Virus record (IMG/VR): IMGVR_UViG_3300007628_000003
Location: 1 to 23,310 of that record
Length of the DNA: 23,310 bases
Reading direction: 5' to 3' (one strand)
DNA from: a virus
Of this stretch, positions 8,042-15,368 are shown in pieces. A program made the position numbers and the translations under genes. How positions within the stretch are numbered: position 1 is the stretch's first letter; each line of letters starts with the position of its first letter. The notes beneath the pieces are model-generated. The model ran no database searches. It worked only from the letters and a program-made list of their open reading frames with translations, and had not been told where the DNA came from.

Positions 8042-8966
8042 TTGGGATTCTTTGAATAAGAAGATGGATGATGAGAATCAGAAGGGTCAGCGAGAAACAA
8101 AGAAAAAACACGATGAGCGTTTTTATTATCCTGATGTAGATGCAGAAGGTAATTTTAAGGGTAAAATTCGTTTTCTTCCTTCTCATGATTTGGTGTCTTC
8201 TCCGATTGTTAAGACAATTAAGCATAATTTTAAGGACAAGAATGGGTATTTTAACCAACACTGTCTTCAAGAAGTTGGAAAGTTTTGTAATGTATGTAAA
8301 TTTATATTTGATGATTATAAAGACTTGAGGGATAGGGCTGGTAAAGAAGCCGCCTTGTCAGCATATAAGCATCGTTTTAATAAGGAATCCCGAATTACAA
8401 ACATTTTGGTTCTTGAAGATTCATCACATGAAGAAAATGTTGGTAAGGTTTTTCTTTATCGTGTGTCTGCAACTATAAATGATAAGATTGACGATATGAG
8501 AACTCCTGATGGTGATGATCCAGATAAGCAGCTCGTACATGTTCAAGATTATTATGCTGGTTCTACAATGAAACTTGAGGTATATACAAATGCTGGTGGT
8601 TATAAAGAATATGATAAATGTAAATTTCTCACACCTTCGCCCCTTTATGGTGGTGATGAAGAAAAGATTCAGGAAGTACATGAACAAATTTATGATTTGA
8701 GTGAATTTGTAAGTGAAGATAATATTAAGTCTCCTGAAGAGCTTGAGATTCTTTACAAGAAAGTTTGTGGTATTGGGGAATCGAAGCAGGTTATTTCAGA
8801 AGAGGATGTGATTTCTACTTCGTCAAAGATTGATGAAATGATTGATGAAGATAAGAGTCAAAAAACAAAGAAGGAAGATGTTGAAATAACAAATGAAGAC
8901 ATTAATAACAGTGTAGTTGAAAGTGAAGATGATATTGATGATTTTATCAACATGATGGATGACTAA
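8016..8966 (+). CDS. 32: Single-stranded DNA-binding protein (T4 gp32-like)
   Basis: About 316 aa, aligning with T4 gp32 through the core: KIRFLPS (T4 VIRFLPS), the zinc module, ITNILVLED…NVGKVFLYR (T4 WANILVVKD…NEGKVFKYR) and YDKCKFL (T4 YDESKFL). The zinc ligands are H70-x12-C83-x7-C91-x2-C94; T4 uses H-x12-C-x9-C-x2-C. The N-terminal 30 residues are basic, as needed for cooperative binding. The C-terminus is strongly acidic and ends DDIDDFINMMDD, the tail that recruits UvsX, primase and helicase loader in T4. ATG 8016 is chosen because TAAGGAG (8002-8008) sits seven bases upstream. A strong hairpin terminator follows. Confidence 0.95.
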   Translation: MAKKFGAIDWDSLNKKMDDENQKGQRETKKKHDERFYYPDVDAEGNFKGKIRFLPSHDLVSSPIVKTIKHNFKDKNGYFNQHCLQEVGKFCNVCKFIFDDYKDLRDRAGKEAALSAYKHRFNKESRITNILVLEDSSHEENVGKVFLYRVSATINDKIDDMRTPDGDDPDKQLVHVQDYYAGSTMKLEVYTNAGGYKEYDKCKFLTPSPLYGGDEEKIQEVHEQIYDLSEFVSEDNIKSPEELEILYKKVCGIGESKQVISEEDVISTSSKIDEMIDEDKSQKTKKEDVEITNEDINNSVVESEDDIDDFINMMDD

Positions 8967-8976
8967 AATTAAAGGT

Positions 8977-9008
8977 GGGCGCTTGGGTTTTCTCAAGCGC
9001 CCTTTCAA
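8977..9008 (+). terminator. Intrinsic terminator after gp32
   Basis: A perfect 9-bp GC-rich stem, GGGCGCTTG (8977-8985) with CAAGCGCCC (8994-9002), has an 8-nt loop and is followed by TTTC and a T-rich stretch. It is one of the most GC-rich short segments in the window. It lies just after the gp32 stop and only 12 nt before the primase ATG, so it would limit read-through from gp32 into primase. Confidence 0.85.
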
Positions 9009-9013
9009 TTCTT

Positions 9014-10039
9014 ATGTATCAACACGAAATAGACCAATCTTTAAAAAATCACATATTAAAAAATTACATATTTGAAGCTGCAAGAAATTATAGGGGTGTT
9101 GTATATAGAAACGATGGAGTGAATTTTCCTTGTAATATTTGTGGGGATTCTTCATATTCCAAAAGAAAGAAACGTGGGTGGTTTAAGTTTCTTCATGGTA
9201 GATGGTTTTATAGGTGCTGGAACTGTGGTGCTTCGATTCACGCTGAATGGTGGCTTAAAGAGTATCATCCAGACATATACCATTCGTATTTTAAGGAGTT
9301 GATGAGAAGTGCTCTTGAAGATAATAAAGACGTTGTAAAACAGCGAAATGTTGTTAAATTAGTTGAATCCAAAGAACATAAATATGATGAAAAGGATGAA
9401 GCTAAAACATTCAGACCAATTTTGTCGTCTGATAAGAAGCTATTTGTTGATGCTATAAATACTTGTAAGAAGAGAAATATTCCAGATAGTGTCTATTCAA
9501 GTTGGTTCGTTTCAGTTTCAGGGGTTTACAAAAATAGAATCATTATTCCTTTTTATAATCAACAAAACCGGATAATTTATTGGCAGGGGCGTTCAATTTA
9601 CAATAAAGAACCAAAATATCTTAATTGTAAAAAAGATAAAAATGAAGTAATACAAAATCAATTGCGCCAGCTCGATAAATCAAAACCAATTATACTACTT
9701 GAAGGGTATATAGATTCTATTTTTGTTGAAAATTCTTTATTTACATTTTCTACTAATTGGTCAACGGAACACCAGAAAGAATTTGACAAATTAGATGTAT
9801 ATTATTTACTTGACTATGATGTTACCAGTGAAACAAGGAAAAAGCAGCAACAGTTATTGAAAGCAGGTAAATGGGTATTTAATTGGAAAAAGTTTATAAA
9901 AGATAATGAACTTTTGGAAAATGTTAAATGGGATGTAAATTCTCTTTACGTTAAACAGTGTAGGCGTGAACTGTATAGTTTTTATGAACTGGAAAAATAT
10001 TTCACTAAATCGTGGTATGATAAGTTTTGGTTTGTATAG
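9014..10039 (+). CDS. 61: DNA primase (T4 gp61-like)
   Basis: About 341 aa, equal in length to T4 gp61 (342). A four-cysteine zinc-binding domain comes first: C40-x2-C43 (FPCNICGD) and C68-x2-C71 (RCWNCG). A Toprim-type domain follows, with KNRIIIPFYN, the YWQGRS segment, the glutamate strand PIILLEGYIDSIF and the acidic motif YYLLDYD. It makes RNA primers for lagging-strand synthesis as part of the primosome with the gp41-like helicase. The frame is open upstream through the terminator (GTG at 8975), but ATG 9014 is the sensible start since the upstream part lies in the hairpin. No clear Shine-Dalgarno sequence precedes ATG 9014, so initiation may be weak, as suits a protein needed in small amounts. 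Confidence 0.92.
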   Translation: MYQHEIDQSLKNHILKNYIFEAARNYRGVVYRNDGVNFPCNICGDSSYSKRKKRGWFKFLHGRWFYRCWNCGASIHAEWWLKEYHPDIYHSYFKELMRSALEDNKDVVKQRNVVKLVESKEHKYDEKDEAKTFRPILSSDKKLFVDAINTCKKRNIPDSVYSSWFVSVSGVYKNRIIIPFYNQQNRIIYWQGRSIYNKEPKYLNCKKDKNEVIQNQLRQLDKSKPIILLEGYIDSIFVENSLFTFSTNWSTEHQKEFDKLDVYYLLDYDVTSETRKKQQQLLKAGKWVFNWKKFIKDNELLENVKWDVNSLYVKQCRRELYSFYELEKYFTKSWYDKFWFV

Positions 10040-10051
10040 AAAAGAGATTTT

Positions 10052-10786
10052 ATGTCAAAAATAATGGGTATAGATATTAGTTCAAGAAATAGCGGCTGGT
10101 GTGTTATTGATGGTAAAGAGTTGATAGAATATAATGTTATTCATCCATCTTCAAAGATGTCAATGTCTCAGAAATTGAATCTTTTTAATGGTGAACTCGA
10201 AAAGATTATATCTCAACATAAACCGGACAATATAGCTATTGAAGATGTAATTATATGTCGTTCCGCTAAAACTGCTATTGTGTTGGGTAGATTTAATGGT
10301 GTGGCGCTTCGTCTTGCATATGCTCATAACCAAAAGGAACCAAGTTTATATGTTCCATCGGAGTGGAAAAAATCACTATTGGGATGTGATGGTAGTTCAC
10401 CTAAAGCTGAAATTCAATTATCTATTTGTGAATATTTTGATTTGATTAAACCTGATAGGTTTGATTATTATATAGAAAAGGTCAATGATGCAAAATCAAT
10501 ACTTGCAAGTGTTGATAAAGGTGAGTTATATCATCTTAGAAAATGTTTGGCATCTGAAAAGAGAAAGAAAGATTCTGATTCTACGAAGATAAAAAACATT
10601 GAGCGACAAATAAATAAGTCAAAGAAATCAGTTGAAGTAGATTTGAAAGAAAGAAAGAAATTGATGAGCAGTGAACTTGAAAGTGTTAGTCTTGAGATTT
10701 ATTCTGAAACTGGTATTAGTGATGATATTGCTGATAGTATCGGAGTTGCACTTAAATGTCAATCTGAATTAGGAGAGCTAAAATGA
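10052..10786 (+). CDS. RuvC-like Holliday-junction / branched-DNA endonuclease
   Basis: A 244-aa RNase H-fold nuclease of the RuvC type. The first catalytic aspartate is in MGIDISSRNSGW (D8), the second acidic residue in IAIEDV (E64), and the C-terminal acidic pair in GISDDIADSIGVAL (about D224-D228). These match the D-E-D-D set of RuvC. A highly charged, lysine-rich helical stretch (about 145-205) separates the core motifs and is longer than in bacterial RuvC. T4 itself resolves junctions with the unrelated endonuclease VII (gp49), so this may be the alternative resolvase in this phage. AAGAG precedes ATG 10052. The last four bases overlap the next small gene. Confidence 0.85.
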   Translation: MSKIMGIDISSRNSGWCVIDGKELIEYNVIHPSSKMSMSQKLNLFNGELEKIISQHKPDNIAIEDVIICRSAKTAIVLGRFNGVALRLAYAHNQKEPSLYVPSEWKKSLLGCDGSSPKAEIQLSICEYFDLIKPDRFDYYIEKVNDAKSILASVDKGELYHLRKCLASEKRKKDSDSTKIKNIERQINKSKKSVEVDLKERKKLMSSELESVSLEIYSETGISDDIADSIGVALKCQSELGELK

Positions 10787-10908
10787 AATTTGGTAGATTC
10801 CCAAAAGAAAGAAAAAGTAATGTTGTTTTTGATGGTCGTCAAGTATATGAAAATCGGAGTGTTGGGATTGAAGTGAAGGATATTAAAAAAGATGCAAAAA
10901 ATAAGTAA
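10783..10908 (+). CDS. 41-aa basic protein
   Basis: A short reading frame starts with ATG 10783 inside the end of the RuvC-like gene and ends with TAA 10906-10908 inside the start of the RNase H gene. It encodes a basic 41-residue protein beginning MKFGRFPKERKSN and ending KDIKKDAKNK. AGGAG at 10771-10775 is well placed, seven bases before the start. Without it there would be a gap of about 105 nt, unusual in this tightly packed segment. The four-base overlap upstream and 17-base overlap downstream follow the coupling pattern seen throughout. The function is unknown. Confidence 0.6.
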   Translation: MKFGRFPKERKSNVVFDGRQVYENRSVGIEVKDIKKDAKNK

Positions 10909-11848
10909 TATTGATAGTATTTTTGATTATATAAAAGATATCCAGTTAAAATCAAATGTTCTTATTTTTGATGCTCACAATTTAGTATATAGGATGATTC
11001 ACAGTGCAGCATATGAATTTGAAAAAACTGATAAGCGTTATTATATGGGTCAGGAAGAAAAGACGTGGACTAAAACTGAATATTATGGTTATTGGAAACA
11101 TCTTGTAATTTCGAGTATTTTTTCTGTTATAAAAGATAGGCGACCAGATAAAGTAATATTGGCATTTGATGGCGACAATACTTGGAGAAAAGAGATATAT
11201 TCTGATTATAAGTCAAGTAGAAAATTGAAGCGAAAAAAATCAAAGGTTGATTTTGATGAATTTTTTCCTATACTGAATGAATTTATCAATGAACTTAGAA
11301 TTATTTTTTCAAACTTTTATGTGCTTAGAATAGACACGTGTGAGGCTGATGATGTAGTTGCTATATTGACTAAATATTTTTTGAAATCTGAGGATGTTTC
11401 TGTTGAATTGATAAGTACAGATAGTGATTTTACACAGCTTCAGATATATCAAAATTTCAAACAGTACAATCCAACCACAATGAAATATATGAAATCTGTA
11501 AATCCCTTGATGGATTTACAAGTTAAGATTATTAGTGGTGACAATTCAGATGATATTCCCGGTATTAAGAATCGATGTGGTCCAAAAACAGCAATGAAAA
11601 TACTGAATGAGGGACTTGATTCGCATCTTGAAGATGAAGACACGAAAAAGAAATATGTTTTAAATACTAAACTCATTGATTTTGAATATATACCAAAGCA
11701 AATATCTGATAAGATAGTTGATTGTTATTGTAAATATGAAACTGCACAATTAAAACCGAATGTGGTTTCTGATTGGTTTATAAAGAATGGACTCAATGAT
11801 TTAGAGAAGAAATGGCAATCAGATTCAACTACAATTAAGAAGATATGA
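10892..11848 (+). CDS. rnh: RNase H / 5'-3' exonuclease (T4 Rnh-like, FEN family)
   Basis: A 318-aa member of the flap-endonuclease/5' exonuclease family, closest in pattern to T4 RNase H (305 aa). Metal-binding acidic clusters appear in order: LIFDAHNLVYR (D27), ILAFDGDNTWRKEIYSDYK, EADDVVAIL, STDSDFTQL and KIISGDNSDDIPGI. The last leads into a helix-hairpin-helix-like GPKTAMKIL, which binds DNA. FEYIPKQISDKIV near the C-terminus also parallels T4 RNase H (FDYIPDNIASNIV). It would remove RNA primers and adjacent DNA from lagging-strand fragments and interact with gp32. Its stop overlaps the gp4 start (ATGA). Confidence 0.92.
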   Translation: MQKISNIDSIFDYIKDIQLKSNVLIFDAHNLVYRMIHSAAYEFEKTDKRYYMGQEEKTWTKTEYYGYWKHLVISSIFSVIKDRRPDKVILAFDGDNTWRKEIYSDYKSSRKLKRKKSKVDFDEFFPILNEFINELRIIFSNFYVLRIDTCEADDVVAILTKYFLKSEDVSVELISTDSDFTQLQIYQNFKQYNPTTMKYMKSVNPLMDLQVKIISGDNSDDIPGIKNRCGPKTAMKILNEGLDSHLEDEDTKKKYVLNTKLIDFEYIPKQISDKIVDCYCKYETAQLKPNVVSDWFIKNGLNDLEKKWQSDSTTIKKI

Positions 11849-12360
11849 TACATAGAAAAGGAAGTTGGTATCAAGGGACATATACGCCGAAATATCCCGA
11901 AAAGTGTTTAAATAAGGGCAACATTGAATACAGAAGCTCTTGGGAAGCTAAAGTGTGTTACCTTTGTGACATGTCAGGTAACATATTGAAATGGGGATAT
12001 GAACTTCTAAAAATACCTTATACTGATATTAAAGGTAAAGTTAGAACATATATAACAGATTTTATTGTTGTTCTTAGAAGTGGTGATAAAATTGTTAAAT
12101 GTGTATGGGAAGTGAAGCCACAAAAACAGGGGCCGTTGCTTGAAGCTGGAAAACTAAACACTAAAAATAAACCACAACAACCAACGAGAAAAACAAGAAA
12201 AGCAATGGCAAGATATAATTACGAATTGAAAACATATGTGAACAATACTAAGAAATGGAACTCGCTTATGGTATATTGTAAATCTAATGGTTATGTGTTT
12301 GAGGTCATTTCTGAGCAACACATTAAACAAATGATGAGTAGGTTAAGTAAGATAATATGA
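11845..12360 (+). CDS. 4: Head completion protein / TnsA-like nuclease (T4 gp4)
   Basis: 171 aa, about 20 longer than T4 gp4. Hallmarks shared with that family: IEYRSSWEAK near the N-terminus (E34), ILKWGYELLKIPY (T4 IIAWGSE…IPY), RTYITDFIVVL (D72) and CVWEVKPQ (E89, K91). E…D…ExK is the catalytic layout of TnsA and other restriction-like nucleases. TR-K-AMARYNYELKTYVNNTKKW parallels the T4 region before its NTDKW. In T4 the protein is needed to finish DNA-filled heads so that tails can attach. It is encoded here in the replication block beside RNase H, not with the other head genes. It overlaps both neighbours by ATGA. Confidence 0.85.
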   Translation: MIHRKGSWYQGTYTPKYPEKCLNKGNIEYRSSWEAKVCYLCDMSGNILKWGYELLKIPYTDIKGKVRTYITDFIVVLRSGDKIVKCVWEVKPQKQGPLLEAGKLNTKNKPQQPTRKTRKAMARYNYELKTYVNNTKKWNSLMVYCKSNGYVFEVISEQHIKQMMSRLSKII

Positions 12361-12548
12361 GATATGTAAATTTAGGAATAAACAGTGCAATATATACTAA
12401 ATTGACAAATATGAATACACAAGATATTGTGTATTTTATTGATATTCTGGAAACGATTATAAATAACTATACCTTTGATTATTCAAAGCAAATTTTTATC
12501 GGTAGATTAAAAGAACTGAGACGCGAACTGAAACAAAGAAATGGATGA
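12357..12548 (+). CDS. Small unknown protein (63 aa)
   Basis: A 63-aa reading frame coupled at both ends by ATGA overlaps, to gp4 upstream and to the ribonucleotide reductase downstream. It has a hydrophobic middle (DIVYFIDILETIINNY) that looks like one amphipathic helix, and a basic tail (RLKELRRELKQRNG). No family is recognised. The exact overlaps with two well-supported genes argue that it is translated. A TATAAATA string inside it (12458-12465) could be read as a late promoter but may be chance. Confidence 0.6.
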   Translation: MRYVNLGINSAIYTKLTNMNTQDIVYFIDILETIINNYTFDYSKQIFIGRLKELRRELKQRNG

Positions 12549-15253
12549 CTAACATGGAGAAGTCGTTAGGGGTTTTATCAGATATTACTGTTTTTTCAAA
12601 ATATGCGAGGCATCTTTCAGATAAGCAACGACGAGAAATTTGGGAGGAATTGACTTGGCGCAATTTGGGAATGCATCTTAAAAAATATCCTTTTCTTGAA
12701 AATGAGTTAATGGATATATATAGAGGGGTTTTAGATAAAAAAGAATTGCCATCAATGCGTTCAGTTCAATTTGCTGGTAGGGCAATTGAATTGAATAATG
12801 CGAGAATTTATAATTGTTTTAAAAACACAACTGCTTTTATTACAAATGAAGGAGTAAAAACATTTAATGATTTTAAAGATGGCGACAATATAAATGTTTT
12901 AACACATCTTGGTAATTGGAAAAACGCAGTAGTAAAAAATTACGGAGTGCAAAAACTGAACAAGATAACAATAAAAAGAGGAAGAAATGAAATTGTTGAA
13001 TATGCAACTCCAAACCATCGTTGGTTACTTTCAGATGGTTCTGAAACAACTTCGTTAAAAAAAGGCGATTGTTTAATGTCTGCTCCGTCATTATTTGAAA
13101 AATTTAATTATGATAATACAGAACCTTTTGATAAAGTTTCAAATAAAACAAACGCTCTTTTTATAGTAAAAAACATTGAAAAATTTAACAAAGAAGAAGT
13201 TTGGTGTTTGGAGGTAGAAGACGACAAGTCTTTTGTTCTATCGTCTGGTATAAGTACGGGGAACTGTGCATATTTACCAATGTCAGAATTGGAAGCGTTT
13301 CAGGAAGTTATGTTTTTGTTGCTTGGTGGTACAGGGGTTGGTTATAGTGTTCAGAAACATCACGTTTCTCAACTTCCACCACTGATTGGGCCCTCAAATA
13401 AATCTAAAAAATATGTAGTCAGCGATTCAATTGTTGGGTGGGCTGATGCGGTGAAAACTTTAGTAAGTTCATATTTTAAAGGTAAACCAGCTCCAAGGTT
13501 TGATTTTAGTGATATTAGACCAAAAGGTACTTTATTGGTAACTGCTGGTGGTAAAGCACCCGGACCAGCACCATTAAAAACATGTTTACATCAAATAAAG
13601 CAAGTTTTTGATTCGGTTATTGAAGAAAGGGGATTGGGAACATCACTTAAACCAATTGAAGCTCATGATATTAATTGTCACATCGCAGATTCAGTATTAT
13701 CTGGTGGTATTCGTAGAGCCGCTATGATTTCTTTGTTCTCGTATGATGATAAAGAAATGCTTGAATGTAAGTTTGGTTCTTGGTGGGAACGAAATCCACA
13801 ACGTCAACGTGCAAATAACAGTGTTGTTATGGTTAGAAGTAAAGCCAATAAAAAACATTTTGATTGGGTTTGGGAAAGAGTGAGAGCGAGTAATTCGGGT
13901 GAGCCGGGAATTTATTGGACAAATGATAAAGATTTGGGAACAAATCCTTGTTGTTTTGCTGGTAAAACTAAAATATTGACAGAAAATGGTTATATAGAAA
14001 TATCAAGAATGGTTGATAAACAACTTCGTTTTGTAAATGTTAAGGGAGAATTGGTTAATGGTACAGTTTGGTCGAACGGGTTTAAGAAAACTATAAAACT
14101 AACACTGTCAAATGGAAATGTGATAGTTTGTACACCCGACCATGTTTTTATGGATATGTGTGGAGACGAGATAGAAGCTAAGGATACGTTTGACAAGTTA
14201 TTAAAATCGGAAAATGGGTTCGCTGTTACAGTTGAAGAAATAAATGATTTTGGTTTTTTGGAGGTTTTTGATTTTTCACTTGATGATGATACACATTGGG
14301 GGGTTGTTGAGGGTGTTATTGCTCATAATTGTGAAATTTCTCTGAAGCCATACCAATTTTGTAATCTTACCACGGTTAATGGTTCAACTGTTGAAAATCA
14401 AGAAGATTTTAATAATAGAGTATATTCAGCGTCTTGCATTGGCACGTTACAGGCTTCATATACAGATTTTAATTATTTGCGGGATTGTTGGAAAGAGACC
14501 ACGGAAGAAGATGCTTTAATTGGTGTAAGTATTACTGGAATTGGTTCTGGAAAATTAGAACATCTTGATTTAGAAGAAGCTGCTGTGATTGCTAAAAAAA
14601 CAAATGAAGAATTTTCAAAAATGATAGGTATAAATCCAGCGGCAAGAGTTACAACTATTAAGCCAGAGGGTAGTGGTTCTCTCGTTGTTGGCTCATCATC
14701 TGGTATACATGCTTGGTATGCACCTTATTATATCAGACGAATGAGATTTAATAAAGATGAAGCTATATATTCATATTTAAAGAGAGCTATACCTAATTTA
14801 GTTGAAGATGAATTTTTTAAACCAGAAACCGAAGGTGTTGTTTCTATTCCAGTTAAAGCTCCAGAAGGTGCAATTTATAGATATGAATCGGCAATTGATT
14901 TACTTGAAAGAACTAAGAAATATCACGATAAATGGATAAAGCCGGGACACGTGTCGGGTGTCAACACTAATAATGTTTCTGTCACAGTGTCAATTAAAGA
15001 TGATGAGTGGGAAAATGTTGGTAAATGGATGTGGGACAATAGAAATTCATATAATGGCATTTCTGTATTGCCATATGATGGAGGTTCTTATGTTCAAGCA
15101 CCGTTTGAGGAAATAACTGAAGAGACGTATAATGAGTTGATTAAATATGTTAGAAATATTGATTTGACAAAAGTAAAAGAAGTTATGGATTCGACTAATC
15201 TAAACGGTGAAGTTGCGTGTAGTGGTGGTTCATGTGAAGTCACTCACATTTAG
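12545..15253 (+). CDS. nrdJ: Class II (B12-dependent) ribonucleotide reductase with two inteins
   Basis: The precursor is 902 aa: 626 aa of enzyme plus inteins of 150 and 126 aa. The exteins resemble monomeric adenosylcobalamin-dependent ribonucleotide reductases: LSDITVFSKYAR and RRE-WEEL near the start, GGTGVGYSVQ, RPKGTLLVTAGGKAPG, DSVLSGGIRRAAM, SGEPGIYWTND, and KPEGSGSL-VGSSSGIH. Catalytic motif N-x-C-x-E is N467, C469 (thiyl-radical cysteine) and E597, interrupted by intein 2. C241, just after intein 1, corresponds to the redox-active active-site cysteine (NCAYLP). The C-terminal ACSGGSCEV is a C-x4-C shuttle pair. It reduces ribonucleotides to deoxyribonucleotides. No NrdB-like radical subunit is nearby, consistent with class II. 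Activity should require both splicing events. ATG 12554 is an alternative start. Confidence 0.94.
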   Translation: MTNMEKSLGVLSDITVFSKYARHLSDKQRREIWEELTWRNLGMHLKKYPFLENELMDIYRGVLDKKELPSMRSVQFAGRAIELNNARIYNCFKNTTAFITNEGVKTFNDFKDGDNINVLTHLGNWKNAVVKNYGVQKLNKITIKRGRNEIVEYATPNHRWLLSDGSETTSLKKGDCLMSAPSLFEKFNYDNTEPFDKVSNKTNALFIVKNIEKFNKEEVWCLEVEDDKSFVLSSGISTGNCAYLPMSELEAFQEVMFLLLGGTGVGYSVQKHHVSQLPPLIGPSNKSKKYVVSDSIVGWADAVKTLVSSYFKGKPAPRFDFSDIRPKGTLLVTAGGKAPGPAPLKTCLHQIKQVFDSVIEERGLGTSLKPIEAHDINCHIADSVLSGGIRRAAMISLFSYDDKEMLECKFGSWWERNPQRQRANNSVVMVRSKANKKHFDWVWERVRASNSGEPGIYWTNDKDLGTNPCCFAGKTKILTENGYIEISRMVDKQLRFVNVKGELVNGTVWSNGFKKTIKLTLSNGNVIVCTPDHVFMDMCGDEIEAKDTFDKLLKSENGFAVTVEEINDFGFLEVFDFSLDDDTHWGVVEGVIAHNCEISLKPYQFCNLTTVNGSTVENQEDFNNRVYSASCIGTLQASYTDFNYLRDCWKETTEEDALIGVSITGIGSGKLEHLDLEEAAVIAKKTNEEFSKMIGINPAARVTTIKPEGSGSLVVGSSSGIHAWYAPYYIRRMRFNKDEAIYSYLKRAIPNLVEDEFFKPETEGVVSIPVKAPEGAIYRYESAIDLLERTKKYHDKWIKPGHVSGVNTNNVSVTVSIKDDEWENVGKWMWDNRNSYNGISVLPYDGGSYVQAPFEEITEETYNELIKYVRNIDLTKVKEVMDSTNLNGEVACSGGSCEVTHI
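12815..13264 (+). other. Contiguous mini-intein 1 in NrdJ (at the redox cysteine)
   Basis: NrdJ residues 91-240 (150 aa). Block A starts with the nucleophile C91 (CFKNTTAFITNEGV). Block B is VEYATPNHRWL (about 152-162), with the T-x-x-H-like signature. Block F is EVWCLEVEDDKSFVL (218-232). The end is SSGISTGN-240, followed by extein C241. Excision rejoins ARIYN to CAYLP, the continuous sequence expected of the enzyme. There is no homing endonuclease domain. The penultimate residue is Gly, not the usual His; some natural inteins lack that histidine, so splicing is plausible. Confidence 0.9.
13952..14329 (+). other. Contiguous mini-intein 2 in NrdJ (inside the catalytic motif)
   Basis: NrdJ residues 470-595 (126 aa). 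Block A begins at C470 (CFAGKTKILTENGYIEI). Block B is VIVCTPDHVFM (526-536), with the canonical T-P-D-H. Block F is LEVFDFSLDDDTHWG (572-586). The end VIAHN-595 has the standard His-Asn and is followed by C596. Excision yields NPC-CEISLKPYQFCN, the expected enzyme sequence. It is a minimal intein with no room for an endonuclease. The insertion point (NPC/xEI) is, from memory, the one used by the split intein NrdJ-1 known from ocean metagenomes; here the intein is unsplit and the +1 residue is Cys. Confidence 0.93.
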
Positions 15254-15263
15254 AAAGGTTTAA

Positions 15264-15368
15264 ATGAAAGTAAAGAAACTACATAAAATGCACTACAGTG
15301 GGGTGGTGCATAATATATCGGTAGAGGACAATCACAATTACGTTGCTGATGGTTTATTGGTTTCTAAT
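15264..15368 (+). other. Split-intein C-terminal fragment (Int-C) of UvsW
   Basis: 35 residues starting at the ORF's own ATG. VHNISVEDNHNYVADG is a canonical block F and LLVSN-35, followed by extein C36, is block G. This is the size and sequence type of Int-C fragments of natural split inteins (typically 30-40 residues). No block A or B precedes it in this frame, because the nrdJ stop is 10 nt upstream. The penultimate residue is Ser rather than His. The matching Int-N should end a gene encoding the UvsW N-terminal half up to its Asp-Glu. Confidence 0.92.

Noticed and set aside
8975-9013. Upstream GTG start for primase, adding 13 residues
   Set aside because: The added codons are just the terminator hairpin read as protein, and T4-like primases begin near the ATG at 9014.
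12458-12465. TATAAATA inside the 63-aa gene, upstream of nrdJ
   Set aside because: The same octamer also occurs by chance inside other coding sequence (for example about 15639 in uvsW and near 9450 in primase). Without an intergenic setting it cannot be called a late promoter.
13920-14340. Reading intein 2 as a split intein or as an insertion sequence
   Set aside because: The frame is continuous through both splice junctions, with no stop, internal start signal or endonuclease, and no repeats or target duplications flank it.
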